Notes under the pieces: generated by a model
What the model was told of the DNA's origin: nothing
Database searches by the model: none
The model's input: the letters and a program-made list of their open reading frames with translations, nothing else
Shown here: positions 9,734 to 19,571 of the stretch, piece by piece
How positions within the stretch are numbered: position 1 is the first letter of the stretch
Layout: each line of letters opens with the position of its first letter
Position numbers and translations under genes: made by a program
NCBI RefSeq assembly: GCF_002934545.1
Contig: NZ_PTJA01000013.1
Span: 62,001 to 126,000 of the forward strand
Reading direction: 5' to 3'
Length of the DNA stretch: 64,000 nucleotides
Source: Lacrimispora xylanisolvens
GTDB lineage: Bacteria > Bacillota > Clostridia > Lachnospirales > Lachnospiraceae

Positions 9734-11188
9734 TTACATTTCTGATTTTGCAAGCATTTTTTCTTTTCTTTCTATCATTTCATCGATCCGGGCGATGTAC
9801 TGTTCTACATCCTTAACATTTTCCACCCTCTCCAACCGGTTCTCCGATGGAAAAACAACTTTTGTGGTAGTACCCGCACCGCAGGCTGCTATGGTTTGCT
9901 TTTCCTCCATAATCAGTATATTGTAGATACAGGCTTTTCCAGGGGCTGAATATCCCACATTCTCAAAGTTACCGGCCATATTTTTCTGGCGGTAGAGGTA
10001 GTAGGGCTCCTGTCCCATGCCCCGGGCATAGGCTGCCGTTAAATCCACCATCTCCTGAGTTCCGGTGATCTTCAAATCTTCATATTGTTCCTTATACATA
10101 TTAAGGCGGGCTGCCCGCTTAATCGCCAGAGTGTGAACGGTGATGCCGTCCGGGCCCAGAGACTTAATCTCTTCCATGGTCCGTCTTACATCCTCCATGT
10201 CCTCTCCCGGCAGTCCGATAATTAAATCCATATTAATGTTGTCAAAGCCCAATGATCTGGCTAATAAAAAGCGGTCCTTTACCATCTCCACAGTATGCCG
10301 GCGGCCGATGATCTTTAAGGTCTCTTCTTTCATCGTCTGCGGATTTATGGAAATACGGGTTACACCATATTTCTTTAATACCTCAAGCTTCTCCTGTGTA
10401 ATGCTGTCCGGTCTTCCTGCTTCTACTGTAAATTCTTTTACATTTGTAAAATCAAACGTATTCTTAAGCTTTAAGATCAGCTTTTCCAAATGCTCTGCAC
10501 TGAGCGAAGTCGGTGTTCCTCCTCCTATATACACAGTGTCAAGAGTTTTTCCTGCCATTCGCCTGGCGGTAAACTCCATTTCTTTAAACAGTGCCTCCAG
10601 GTAATCATCCATCCGTTTCTCCCACTGGCTGATGGGAAACGATGTGAAGGAACAGTAAAGACAGGTGGTGGGACAGAAGGGAATTCCGATATAAAGGCTG
10701 TATCCGTTTTCATAGTCAATGTCTGACAGCAGATCTAACTCTTTTTTCGCAATTTCAAGGCTTAAGTCCACCTTCTGATCACTGGTTAAATACGTGTGTT
10801 TCATATAATCAAAAACTTCCTTTTCCCCGCTTCCGGAAAGAAGTTTTGTCATAGCTATTTTAACCGGACGTATACCGGTAAGTGTTCCCCAGGGCAGTTC
10901 CCTGCCAGTCAGTTCTCCCGCCATCCCGTAAAGCATCCGCTTTATCCGGTTTTTGGTCTCAAACCGGTCAGAAAAGTCCACCCTGGTTTCGGAGACTTTT
11001 GTTATTCCCTGCTCTTTGTCTTCCAGACTTAACCGGAAGAAATCATCTCCTGTCACGCCATGGACAAGGAGCCGGAAATCTTCATCGTTTTTTTCCTCAT
11101 GAAGGAAACGTTCTCCCGGATAAAATGCCATAAGCAGTTCCCTGATATCCTGTTCAAAGGATTGATCCTCTAATATTAAACCTATCAT
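9734..11188 (-). CDS. hemZ: oxygen-independent coproporphyrinogen III dehydrogenase HemZ
   Basis: 484 aa radical SAM enzyme of haem synthesis that oxidatively decarboxylates coproporphyrinogen III. The cluster motif CPTTCLYCSF (CX3CX2C) is at about residues 172-179, followed by YIGGGTPTSLSAEHLE, VEAGRPDSIT and the HemN-like MDLIIGLPGE. An about 160-residue N-terminal extension before the radical SAM core is typical of HemZ, not HemN. It follows the MBL hydrolase by 9 nt and precedes hisS, a context usual for Lachnospiraceae. Confidence 0.93.
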   Translation of the reverse strand: MIGLILEDQSFEQDIRELLMAFYPGERFLHEEKNDEDFRLLVHGVTGDDFFRLSLEDKEQGITKVSETRVDFSDRFETKNRIKRMLYGMAGELTGRELPWGTLTGIRPVKIAMTKLLSGSGEKEVFDYMKHTYLTSDQKVDLSLEIAKKELDLLSDIDYENGYSLYIGIPFCPTTCLYCSFTSFPISQWEKRMDDYLEALFKEMEFTARRMAGKTLDTVYIGGGTPTSLSAEHLEKLILKLKNTFDFTNVKEFTVEAGRPDSITQEKLEVLKKYGVTRISINPQTMKEETLKIIGRRHTVEMVKDRFLLARSLGFDNINMDLIIGLPGEDMEDVRRTMEEIKSLGPDGITVHTLAIKRAARLNMYKEQYEDLKITGTQEMVDLTAAYARGMGQEPYYLYRQKNMAGNFENVGYSAPGKACIYNILIMEEKQTIAACGAGTTTKVVFPSENRLERVENVKDVEQYIARIDEMIERKEKMLAKSEM

Positions 11189-11197
11189 TTTTAGTCC

Positions 11198-11842
11198 CTA
11201 TCCTCTGTATAATGCCACCGGATTATATGATTTTTCATGACCGATGGTAGTAACGCTTCCATGCCCCGGGTAAACCATGGTATCACCGGGAAGAGGGAAC
11301 AGCTTTCCCCTGATGGAGCTTATAATTTTTAACTGGTCTCCTGTAGGAAAATCCGTACGTCCCAGAGATTCTAAGAAGAGAGTGTCTCCGCTGATTAATA
11401 CATCTTCCTCTTTCATATAGTAGCAGACACTGCCTTCTGTATGACCGGGAGTTGCCAGCACATGGGCCGAAATCCCTGCGGAATCAATGATCTCCCCATC
11501 AGTTACGTAGCGGTCTGCCTCTAAGGAACACAGTCTTCCAATGTTTGTGGAAAGATTTACAGATGGATCGTTTAACAGCATTTTTTCCTTTTCTCCGGCA
11601 TAAATTACAATCTCCGGGAACGCCTGTTTTATCTCTTTGACTGCCATAATGTGATCAAAGTGGCCATGAGTGAGTAAAATGGCTTCCGGTGTTACAGACA
11701 GCTTCCTGCACTCCTCCAGAATATACTCCCCTTCATCTCCGGGATCTACAATTATTGCCTTTTTTAACTGCTCCCGGAAAATAATATAACAATTGGTACC
11801 AATCTGCCCCACCGGGTATGTTTTAATTCTGAAATCGCTCAT
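11198..11842 (-). CDS. metallo-beta-lactamase fold hydrolase (glyoxalase II-like)
   Basis: 214 aa soluble hydrolase. The zinc motif THGHFDHI (HxHxDH) is at about residues 59-66, a further ligand at ATPGHTEGSV, then SGDTLFLESLGRTDF and the terminal YPGHGSVTTIG, all as in small glyoxalase II-like proteins. These usually hydrolyse thioesters such as S-lactoylglutathione analogues; the actual thiol partner here is unknown. It sits between relA and hemZ on the same strand. Confidence 0.9.
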   Translation of the reverse strand: MSDFRIKTYPVGQIGTNCYIIFREQLKKAIIVDPGDEGEYILEECRKLSVTPEAILLTHGHFDHIMAVKEIKQAFPEIVIYAGEKEKMLLNDPSVNLSTNIGRLCSLEADRYVTDGEIIDSAGISAHVLATPGHTEGSVCYYMKEEDVLISGDTLFLESLGRTDFPTGDQLKIISSIRGKLFPLPGDTMVYPGHGSVTTIGHEKSYNPVALYRG

Positions 11843-11943
11843 ATTCTTATCTCCTCCTGACTCTATTTCCGCATCTGCATAAAAGGAAACCGTTCCTCGA
11901 AGCCTGTAACAGGCATGGTAAGAATAAAAAGAGAAAAACTGCG

Positions 11944-14268
11944 TTATCCCGCAGTCCTCTCAATGTCAATTACACCTTCGATTTGTCTCAGTTTATCAAC
12001 CAGTTTTCCAAGTTCTTCCACGCCATGAGTCTCAAAGGTCATGGTAATGGTGGCTTTTCCCTGTTTGTTGGTTCTGGAATTCATGGAAGTGATATCAATC
12101 TGTCTCTCAGTAAATACCTTGGATATGTCAACAAACATACCGATTCTGTTATTGGCAAAAATTTTGATTTCCGTAGAATAACGTTCTTTTGTATTGTCCC
12201 CTTCCGGTTCCTGCCACTCTGCATCGATTAAGCGGTTTCTCTCATCTTCCGGAAGATTTAAAACATTGACGCAGTCTGTTCTGTGAATGGAAATGCCTCT
12301 TCCTCTGGTTACAAACCCTACAATCTCATCTCCTGGTACTGGAGAACAGCATTTGGAAAATCGGACTGCAAGATCGTGAATTCCCTTTACAACAATTCCG
12401 CTTCCGGAACGTCTCTTAATAGGAAGTCTGCTGCCCATATCCTCAATGTCATTTAATATGGTGGTGTCAGTTACATCTTTCTTTAATTTCTTATCCTTTT
12501 CATCCACCATCTTATTGATGACCTGGCCTTCTTTCAGACCGCCGTGACCAATGGATGCAAGCACAGAATCCCAGTCGCGGAAGGCATAGCGCTTCATAAC
12601 CTTTCCCTGATATTCTGGTTTGTTAATCTCTGAATAATTAATTCCTTTGGCTTTACAGTAGCGGTCCACCATCTCCTTACCCCGGAGAATATTGTCTTCC
12701 TTCAGCTCTGTCTTAAACCATTGGTTGATTTTATTTTTTGCCTGGGTGCTTTTCACCACATTCAGCCAGTCCCTGCTTGGTCCTTTGCTGTTCTGAGAGG
12801 TGATAATCTCCACCTGATCACCGTTTTCAATGACATATTCAATGTTCACCAGCTTGCCGTTAACTCTGGCACCCACCATCTTGTTGCCGACTGCACTATG
12901 GATGGAGTATGCAAAATCAATGGGCGTTGAACCGCTGGGAAGATTCTTCACATCACCTGACGGAGTAAAGCAGTAAACACTGTCGGAGAACAGATCTAAG
13001 TCACCCTTAACCATATTTAAGAATTCCTTGTTGTCGGACATGTCCTTCTGCCATTCTAAAATCTGGCGGAGCCAGCTTAACTTCTCCTGTTCTTTGCCTG
13101 CCGCAACCTGACCGCTTCCGCTCTCTTTATACTTCCAGTGCGCTGCAATTCCGTATTCAGCAGTCCGGTGCATCTCATACGTACGGATCTGAATCTCAAA
13201 AGGCTGGCCGTTGTTGCCAATCAGAGTTGTATGGAGGGACTGGTACATGTTGGGTTTGGGCATGGCGATATAATCCTTGAAACGCCCCGGGATAGGTTTA
13301 TACAGTTCGTGAATAACACCAAGTGCAGCGTAACAGTCTTTTACATTGTCAACGATAATCCGCACTGCAAACAGGTCATAGATCTGATCCAGTGTTTTAT
13401 TCTGGTTGACCATTTTTTTATAGATGCTGAAGAAATGTTTGACACGTCCGTCCACTCTGGCTTCAATTCCAGCTTCCTTTAAGTGTTCTTCCACCTCATC
13501 AACAATGCTCTTTACAAAATATTCTCTGGCATCTTTTTTCAGTGATATTTTTTCCGCCAGCTCATAATAGGTGTCCGGCTCCAGGTATTTTAAGGACAGA
13601 TCATCCAGTTCGATTTTGATTTTAGAGATACCAAGACGGTGGGCAATGGGAGCATAGATCTCCATGGTCTCCTTTGCCTTTTCTTTCTGCTTTTCCGGCC
13701 TCATGTACTGAAGCGTCCGCATATTGTGAAGGCGGTCGGAAAGTTTGATGATAATGACACGAATGTCCTTCGCCATGGCTAAGAACATCTTTCTTAAATT
13801 CTCTGCCTGAATCTCCATCTTATCCATAGACCAGGAAATCTGGGTCAGCTTGGTGACTCCGTCTACTAAAAGAGCCACCTCTTCCCCGAATTCAGCCTTC
13901 AGTTCGTCTAAGGACATAATGGTATCCTCTACCACATCATGAAGGATGCCTGCAGCAATGGTCTCTTTATCCATCTCTAAATCGGCCAGAATGATGGCAA
14001 CACAAAGAGGATGAATAATGTAGGGTTCACCGGATTTGCGCACCTGGTCCTTATGGGCTTCGGCTGCAATATGATAGGCTTTTTCTATCATGGAAATATC
14101 ATCGGATGGGTGATATCTCTTTATGCTCGCAACCAGTTCTTCATAAAGGGCTTGCGGACTTGTAAAATCAGCGGGCGCCTCCAGATCAATGTCTACTTTC
14201 TTCATTTCCTTATGTTCTTTATCGAATTCAGTCACCTTGTTTTTCTCCATCATTGGATTATCTGCCAT
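11944..14268 (-). CDS. relA: bifunctional (p)ppGpp synthetase/hydrolase
   Basis: 774 aa RelA/SpoT homologue (Rel) that makes and degrades the stringent-response alarmone. The N-terminal HD domain has HDVVEDT, so hydrolase activity should be intact. The synthetase domain has the RFKDYIA loop (RxKD type, typical of bifunctional Rel rather than E. coli RelA) and YQSLHTTL. A TGS domain (YCFTPSGDVKNLPSGSTPIDFAYSIH begins near 420) and a C-terminal ACT domain (about 695-774) follow. A CCSPVPGDEIVGFVTRGRGI block marks the zinc-finger/RIS region. It lies upstream of the MBL hydrolase, probably in one operon. Confidence 0.97.
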   Translation of the reverse strand: MADNPMMEKNKVTEFDKEHKEMKKVDIDLEAPADFTSPQALYEELVASIKRYHPSDDISMIEKAYHIAAEAHKDQVRKSGEPYIIHPLCVAIILADLEMDKETIAAGILHDVVEDTIMSLDELKAEFGEEVALLVDGVTKLTQISWSMDKMEIQAENLRKMFLAMAKDIRVIIIKLSDRLHNMRTLQYMRPEKQKEKAKETMEIYAPIAHRLGISKIKIELDDLSLKYLEPDTYYELAEKISLKKDAREYFVKSIVDEVEEHLKEAGIEARVDGRVKHFFSIYKKMVNQNKTLDQIYDLFAVRIIVDNVKDCYAALGVIHELYKPIPGRFKDYIAMPKPNMYQSLHTTLIGNNGQPFEIQIRTYEMHRTAEYGIAAHWKYKESGSGQVAAGKEQEKLSWLRQILEWQKDMSDNKEFLNMVKGDLDLFSDSVYCFTPSGDVKNLPSGSTPIDFAYSIHSAVGNKMVGARVNGKLVNIEYVIENGDQVEIITSQNSKGPSRDWLNVVKSTQAKNKINQWFKTELKEDNILRGKEMVDRYCKAKGINYSEINKPEYQGKVMKRYAFRDWDSVLASIGHGGLKEGQVINKMVDEKDKKLKKDVTDTTILNDIEDMGSRLPIKRRSGSGIVVKGIHDLAVRFSKCCSPVPGDEIVGFVTRGRGISIHRTDCVNVLNLPEDERNRLIDAEWQEPEGDNTKERYSTEIKIFANNRIGMFVDISKVFTERQIDITSMNSRTNKQGKATITMTFETHGVEELGKLVDKLRQIEGVIDIERTAG

Positions 14269-14322
14269 ATGCCGTCACCTTTTTGTAACATTTTTGTTTT
14301 CACCGATTTTTAAACGTAGTTA

Positions 14323-15315
14323 TCATACATTATACGTATTGTTGTCGAAAAAAGCAATTATTTTTTCTTTCTCTTCCTGTCCGATAAATGCAGCTTCCAG
14401 TGCATAACGATTCATCTGTCTTAAATCAGCTTCCGTGAACCCCATATGTTTTTGAATCAGTTCTGCTTCTTTTTCCAGTGTGGTATCCGATACCGTCATA
14501 TTATCCGTATTATAGGTTACCGGGATGCCCCAGTCATAAAAAGCTTTTAATGGGTGCTGATCAATGGAAGGGACTGCCTTTGTCTGAAGATTGCTGATCA
14601 CACACATCTCTAAGGTAATTTTTTCCTTTTTTAAGAGGTCCATACAGGATTCTGACTGAATTGCAGCACAACCATGTCCGATTCTCTTCGCTCCATAGGA
14701 AACCGCTTTTATAATATTCTCGCAATCTCCGCATTCTCCTGCATGTATGGTAAATGGAATGCTCTTCTGTCCGGCTCTTTTAAAAAGAGGTTCGAAATGA
14801 GCCATGGGAATAAGGCCTTCCGGTCCTGCAATATCAACACCCACAACGCCCTTGCCAAGATAGGAAGAAGCCAGTTCAAAGGTCTCCTCATTCTCTTTAT
14901 CAGAACCGTTCACCATTGAGCAAAGTAAGAGCCCTGCTTTTAAAGCAGTTCCTTCCATGCCTCTGTTCATTCCTTTAATGACGGCTTCTAAAATTCGTTC
15001 CTTTGAAAGTCCTTTTCTCATATGAAGCTGAGGTGCAAAACGGATTTCACTGTAAATAAGTCCCTGAGCAGCAAGGTTTCTGGTTAAATCCTCACATGCC
15101 AGTGTCAGAGCTTCTTCTGTCTGCAGAAGCTGCCCTGGTAAATCAAAACATTTTAAATAATCCACAAGGCTTTCACAGTTTTCCCCCACTGATACACTAT
15201 CCTTTATATCCTGTCCTTCAAAATCATATCCAATCTGCGCTGCTAAAAGTCTTACCACGTCAATCGATAAAGACCCATCCAGATGCAGATGGAGGTCAGT
15301 TTCCGGTCGCTTCAT
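14323..15315 (-). CDS. add: adenosine deaminase
   Basis: 330 aa zinc hydrolase that converts adenosine to inosine and ammonia. The N-terminal metal motif DLHLHLDGSL is followed by HAGECGDCENI (catalytic Glu), RIGHG and the late metal site YNTDNMTVSDTTL. I start at ATG 15315, because AAGGAGGGATCATT lies just upstream and the longer open frame adds 19 residues not expected in the family. Length fits bacterial adenosine deaminases (about 330-350 aa). The gene lies between relA and the lsr operon with its own ribosome binding site. Confidence 0.95.
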   Translation of the reverse strand: MKRPETDLHLHLDGSLSIDVVRLLAAQIGYDFEGQDIKDSVSVGENCESLVDYLKCFDLPGQLLQTEEALTLACEDLTRNLAAQGLIYSEIRFAPQLHMRKGLSKERILEAVIKGMNRGMEGTALKAGLLLCSMVNGSDKENEETFELASSYLGKGVVGVDIAGPEGLIPMAHFEPLFKRAGQKSIPFTIHAGECGDCENIIKAVSYGAKRIGHGCAAIQSESCMDLLKKEKITLEMCVISNLQTKAVPSIDQHPLKAFYDWGIPVTYNTDNMTVSDTTLEKEAELIQKHMGFTEADLRQMNRYALEAAFIGQEEKEKIIAFFDNNTYNV

Positions 15316-15433
15316 AATGATCCCTCCTTCATTCAATGGAAATATTCTATCATATAATAAGGAAAGCAACAATTATTTATTTTGGCATTCATTTTAAATG
15401 AGAATTGCATAACATTGGAATTGCATAAAATTA

Positions 15434-15457
15434 GCGGCACCATTAGACTGGTACCGC
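15434..15457 (-). terminator. terminator of the lsrACDBF operon
   Basis: AGCGGCACCA (from 15433) pairs with TGGTACCGC (ending 15457) around a six-base loop; the minus strand continues TAATTTTATG. It lies about 40 bp 3' of lsrF. Confidence 0.7.
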
Positions 15458-15493
15458 CTTTTATTCACTATATCAACCTTATTTTGTAAAAAA

Positions 15494-16390
15494 TTAATGA
15501 TGCACCATCTCTTCATAAAATTCAAAGGCCTCTTGATCAGTAAAGCCTTCATGAACAATCTTCCTGATCGCAGCGCACATTTCAACCGGATTTTCACTCT
15601 GGAATATGTTTCTGCCCATATCAACTCCCTTCGCACCATGGCTGATGGAAAGATAGGCAAGCTCCAGTGCCTGCCGCTCCGACAGCTTCTTTCCTCCTGC
15701 CACCACAATGGGAACCGGACAGGCTGCAACCACCTCTTCGAAGTTCTCGCAGTAATAGGTTTTAATAATATTGGCTCCCAGCTCCGCCACAATTCGTGTA
15801 GCCAGCTTAAAGAACCGGTCTGTACGTTCCATTTGTTTCCCCACAGCCACAACTCCCATAGTTGGAATACTGTAGCGCATACCTAAATTAACTGCCTTAG
15901 AAAGATTATCGAGACTGGATAACTGTCCATCTGCACCAATAAAAGTCTGAATTGCCAGACAGTCCGCATTCATACGGATTGCATCTTCAATATCCACCGC
16001 CAGTATTTCTTTGGAAAGATCTTCGTCAAGCATGGAGGAGCCTGAAGTTGCCCGCAGGGCAATTCCTTTTCTGCCCGAGACAGGAACGCAGCTTCTGAGT
16101 GCTCCCCTTGTGCCCATTAAGACATCTACATGGGGAAGGATTTTTGGCACAACCAGGTCAAGACGTTCCAGACCTGCCACAGCGCCCATAAAGTACCCGT
16201 GGTCGAAAGCAAACATTACCGTATTGTGACTGGTTTCATCAAAGATATTAGACAGATGCTTTTTCATGCCCCAGTCTAAATTATTCGCACCCTTTACATA
16301 AAATGGCTTCTCATTGCCAAAGGGAATTTCCGTATAATAATTGTGTTCAATTTTTACACCATCAAGATCTGCCATATGTATTTTCTCCAT
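15494..16390 (-). CDS. lsrF: LsrF-type thiolase/aldolase of phospho-AI-2 breakdown
   Basis: 298 aa class I aldolase-like TIM barrel. In enteric bacteria LsrF transfers an acetyl group from 3-hydroxy-5-phosphonooxypentane-2,4-dione to CoA, giving acetyl-CoA and DHAP. Shared signatures with E. coli LsrF as I recall it: LDWGMKKHLSNIF, VMFAFDHGYF, TRGALRS, RIVAELGANIIKTYY (with the Schiff-base lysine), CPVPIVVAGGKKL and GVDMGRNIFQS. Last gene of the minus-strand operon, 18 nt after lsrB. Length is close to E. coli LsrF (291). Confidence 0.95.
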   Translation of the reverse strand: MEKIHMADLDGVKIEHNYYTEIPFGNEKPFYVKGANNLDWGMKKHLSNIFDETSHNTVMFAFDHGYFMGAVAGLERLDLVVPKILPHVDVLMGTRGALRSCVPVSGRKGIALRATSGSSMLDEDLSKEILAVDIEDAIRMNADCLAIQTFIGADGQLSSLDNLSKAVNLGMRYSIPTMGVVAVGKQMERTDRFFKLATRIVAELGANIIKTYYCENFEEVVAACPVPIVVAGGKKLSERQALELAYLSISHGAKGVDMGRNIFQSENPVEMCAAIRKIVHEGFTDQEAFEFYEEMVHH

Positions 16391-16408
16391 TCATAGGAAA
16401 TCATTTAA

Positions 16409-17521
16409 TTAGAAATCATAGTTATTCATATTATCTTTGTTAAATATGGTCCGCTCCGGGAGAAGAACGACGCCGTTGTTTACCTCTGCGGTAGCCGCCC
16501 CCTCTACCAGACAGTTATTTGGCATTACTTCCACTGTCCCGATTTGCGGAATGTCCAGCTTGTCTCCTACCTTTAACTGGTTGCCTGCAGCAACGTATGC
16601 TGCCAGGTAGCAGCCAATGGCTCCCTGAACCTGACAATCCCAAAGCCCCCACTGCTCAATAACACCTGCATTGCAATAATCTTTAATGGACATAGGGGAA
16701 GCAAAACCGGTAATGGTTACATCCTCTTTGGTAAGTCCTTTATTCTGAGCCGCCTTACACTGCCCTGGTAACGCCGTAGAATCATTGCAGATAATTAAAT
16801 CAATGTCCGGATTGGCTTCCAGAATGGAGGCACCTATGGAAACAGCTTTCTCTGCATCCTGCTCAGAATAGTAATTATCCGGCGCTACATTTTCCCAGTT
16901 TGGAAATGTCTTCTTAATATAAGCCTCTCCTGCTGCCTGCCATGAGTTCTGATCCGCAACAGTTGCCTGAGAATAATGCCAGCAGTATTTAATTTTATCT
17001 GCTTTTACATCTTTTCCACGTTTCGTTAATGAATCTGCACCCATATCCACAAGCATTTTTCCAAGTATATCTGGCGTGCCCTGGGAAACCATCAGGGTGC
17101 GGGCTGTATCGGATACATCAGAATCCCAGGTAACAACACTTACTCCCGCAGCCGTAGCTTCTTTCAGCGCCGAGTCAAGGCCGGTTGCATCCACGGACGA
17201 AACACAGATGGCATCCACACCGCTGGCTACTGCATTATTAATCACCGAAACCTGATCTGCAACAGCAGCGTTGGGACTTCCCTGGTAATCCACGTTAATT
17301 CCCCACTCTTTGCCGTATTTCTGAGCTCCCTTTGCTGCTGATTCAAAAAATGCATTTCCCGTCAGCTTTGGAATAAAAACCACAGTCTTACCGGTGATAT
17401 CAGATGCCTTCTTTTCTGCTTTTGCCGCGGCTTCCTTATTTGCTCCCCCCGCCCCGTTGCAGCCTGCCAGTGAAGATGCGGCCAGGATTCCTGCCAATAA
17501 AAGCGCCATTCCCTTTCTCAT
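16409..17521 (-). CDS. lsrB: AI-2 binding lipoprotein LsrB
   Basis: 370 aa periplasmic-binding-protein-type receptor, membrane-anchored here: signal peptide with lipobox LAGC (Cys21). It captures autoinducer-2 for the LsrACD importer. Family signatures: FIPKLTGNAFFESAAKGAQ, VVTWDSDVSDTARTL, TVADQNSW, GLWDCQVQGAIG and the terminal GVVLLPERTIFNKDN, which nearly match the enteric protein. Of the six ligand contacts known in Salmonella LsrB, the Lys (K52), two Asp (D133, D190) and Gln (Q191) are present, while the Pro220 and Ala222 positions align with Asn246 and Ser248. Gene order A-C-D-B-F supports the assignment. Confidence 0.93.
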   Translation of the reverse strand: MRKGMALLLAGILAASSLAGCNGAGGANKEAAAKAEKKASDITGKTVVFIPKLTGNAFFESAAKGAQKYGKEWGINVDYQGSPNAAVADQVSVINNAVASGVDAICVSSVDATGLDSALKEATAAGVSVVTWDSDVSDTARTLMVSQGTPDILGKMLVDMGADSLTKRGKDVKADKIKYCWHYSQATVADQNSWQAAGEAYIKKTFPNWENVAPDNYYSEQDAEKAVSIGASILEANPDIDLIICNDSTALPGQCKAAQNKGLTKEDVTITGFASPMSIKDYCNAGVIEQWGLWDCQVQGAIGCYLAAYVAAGNQLKVGDKLDIPQIGTVEVMPNNCLVEGAATAEVNNGVVLLPERTIFNKDNMNNYDF

Positions 17522-17550
17522 ACAAAAATTCCTCCTTATGATATAAAGCT

Positions 17551-18576
17551 TTATTTATGAGGGATTCTCCCTCTTATTACCGATTTTGTTCTTAACCCGG
17601 GGCGGTTTAGTAATGCCCGTCCAATGATAATTACCAGTAAAAGTATGCCCACGGGAATATCCAGATATTGCTGGCTTACCTTAAAGCAAAGTGGCAGACC
17701 AAATCTTAATGTTCCGATTGCCACTGCCGCCAGCGCGGTTCCGGGAACACTCCCCTTTCCGCCTGTACTTAACGTCCCGCCCAGAACTACCGCAGTAATA
17801 ATGGGCAGCGTCAGTGTAGCTCCAATATCACTTTTCGCAGTCCCCAGATAAGAAGTCAGGATGATGCCTGCCACAGACGCACTGACAGCCGAAAGAACGT
17901 AGGTGCTCATAATTATCAGCCTTGTATTAATGCCCGAATATTCCGCCGCATTCTGGTTCACCCCTACCAGAAACACTTCTCTTCCGTACCGGGTCTTGTG
18001 CAGAAGAATGTAGGCCAGAACTGCCAGAATGAGAAATATAATCACCTGGAATGGAATGATTCCAAACAGTCTGTATTTTGACAATCGGAGAAAACCTTCC
18101 GGAAATCCTCCGATTCCTTTGTAGCTTTCTGTTGCAGAAAGTTTCGACACCAGAAGCCCGATTCCTGTGTACAAAAAACTTCCGCCCAGTGTCACCACCA
18201 TAGGCTGAACCCCGCAGTAGGCTATAAAAAATCCTGATATTCCTCCGCACACCCCTGCTGCAACCATTGCCAGACATGACGCTGCCCAGATATTAAAGCC
18301 AAAGTCCTGCCAGGCAACCCCCAGTATGATAGACGACAATCCTACAATAGATCCAGCCTGTATATCAATCCCTCCGGTAATCATTACAAAGGTTACAAAA
18401 AGGGAGATAATACAGATGGAGATAATATCATTCATACTTCCAAACAATACTCTTGGCATTAGAAATTTACTGTTTTTCAATGCAAAAATTATTATTTCCA
18501 ATAAAATAATAAGAGTCAGAACAAACTCCCACTTTTTCCATACCTGCTTCAATCTGGGTGAAAAGGAGATTTTCAT
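17551..18576 (-). CDS. lsrD: AI-2 ABC importer permease LsrD
   Basis: 341 aa inner-membrane permease of the BPD_transp_2 type with about ten hydrophobic segments. ITGGIDIQAGSIVGLSSI and AVVLGGTLSTGGKGSVPGT are the conserved sugar-permease loops contacting the ATPase. It overlaps lsrC by 4 nt and precedes lsrB by 29 nt, so it is co-translated with its partner permease. Substrate AI-2 is inferred from the operon. Confidence 0.92.
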   Translation of the reverse strand: MKISFSPRLKQVWKKWEFVLTLIILLEIIIFALKNSKFLMPRVLFGSMNDIISICIISLFVTFVMITGGIDIQAGSIVGLSSIILGVAWQDFGFNIWAASCLAMVAAGVCGGISGFFIAYCGVQPMVVTLGGSFLYTGIGLLVSKLSATESYKGIGGFPEGFLRLSKYRLFGIIPFQVIIFLILAVLAYILLHKTRYGREVFLVGVNQNAAEYSGINTRLIIMSTYVLSAVSASVAGIILTSYLGTAKSDIGATLTLPIITAVVLGGTLSTGGKGSVPGTALAAVAIGTLRFGLPLCFKVSQQYLDIPVGILLLVIIIGRALLNRPGLRTKSVIRGRIPHK

Positions 18577-19571
18577 GCTTTTTCCCCTCCTTTTTGTGCT
18601 GTCCTTGCCAATAGTATTTCATGACGGTTTTTCCTGACAGTATGATTCTGGGCTGATGTATTAATTACTACAATGGTCAGCAGTAAAAAACCGGTAATCG
18701 TATTGTCATAATCAGAGGAAAATCCCAGGAAAACAAGAATTCTGCTGATTGAAGACATTATGACTGCACCAATGGATGCGCCTGCAAGACTTCCCACTCC
18801 TCCTGTCAGGCTAAGCCCTCCAAGAACACAGGCTGCGATTGCCTTCATTTCATATCCATTTCCAGCAGTGGGTGTAATAAAACCAATTCTGGAGGCGTAA
18901 ATCATGCCAGCCACAGAGGAAAATATTCCGCACAGCACATATGCCAGTATTTTTATCTTATTAGCTGGTATTCCTACCAGCGTTGCCCCTGCAGAATTGT
19001 CTCCCACAGCCACAAAATATTTCCCCTTCCGGGTTCTGGTAAGAATAAAATGTCCTATTATTACAACCAGAACAGCAGCACCATAAAAGTATGTAACATT
19101 TTTAGTAAGAATACGATTTGACATTAAGGTAAAATCAGCAGGGAGATTTTCAACCCAGGCGCCCTTTGTGTATACATAAATAATTCCCCTGACCACACCA
19201 TTAACGCCAAGCGTAAATATGAGAGAGGGAATATTTAAGACAGCCACACCAATTCCATTAATCACACCCACCACAGTTCCTACGAAAACCGCTGCAAAAA
19301 GTGCCGTTGCAATCCCGTAACCATCCCGAAGCAGTGTTGCCCCTACAGCTGCAGACAGCCCGAGCACTGCACCAATTGATACATCAATTTCGCCAGTCAG
19401 TATAACGAATGCAATCCCTGCAGAGAGAAACGTAAATACCACACTGTCATTAAAGCAGTTGATTATGGTTACCGGCTGCCAGAAACTGGGGTTTATTAAG
19501 CCTACCAGAAAAATCAAACCTGCCAGAAATAAAAAACTGTTTATCTCCCGGCTTTTTAAAATTTTCCTCAT
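18573..19571 (-). CDS. lsrC: AI-2 ABC importer permease LsrC
   Basis: 332 aa permease pairing with LsrD. LTGEIDVSIGAVLGLSAAVG and the C-terminal block IGFITPTAGNGYEMKAIAAC with VLGGLSLTGGVGSLAG resemble E. coli LsrC, which has GFIPNQTGTGLEMKAIAAC at the same place. Multiple hydrophobic helices span the whole protein. It overlaps both neighbours by 4 nt (lsrA upstream, lsrD downstream), a tightly coupled operon. Confidence 0.92.
   Translation of the reverse strand: MRKILKSREINSFLFLAGLIFLVGLINPSFWQPVTIINCFNDSVVFTFLSAGIAFVILTGEIDVSIGAVLGLSAAVGATLLRDGYGIATALFAAVFVGTVVGVINGIGVAVLNIPSLIFTLGVNGVVRGIIYVYTKGAWVENLPADFTLMSNRILTKNVTYFYGAAVLVVIIGHFILTRTRKGKYFVAVGDNSAGATLVGIPANKIKILAYVLCGIFSSVAGMIYASRIGFITPTAGNGYEMKAIAACVLGGLSLTGGVGSLAGASIGAVIMSSISRILVFLGFSSDYDNTITGFLLLTIVVINTSAQNHTVRKNRHEILLARTAQKGGEKA

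Noticed and set aside
10140-10604. 154-codon plus-strand frame
   Set aside because: Antisense to hemZ with no start signal; typical shadow.
15394-15852. 152-codon minus-strand frame overlapping lsrF
   Set aside because: Alternative frame of the 3' part of lsrF, which itself has full family similarity.
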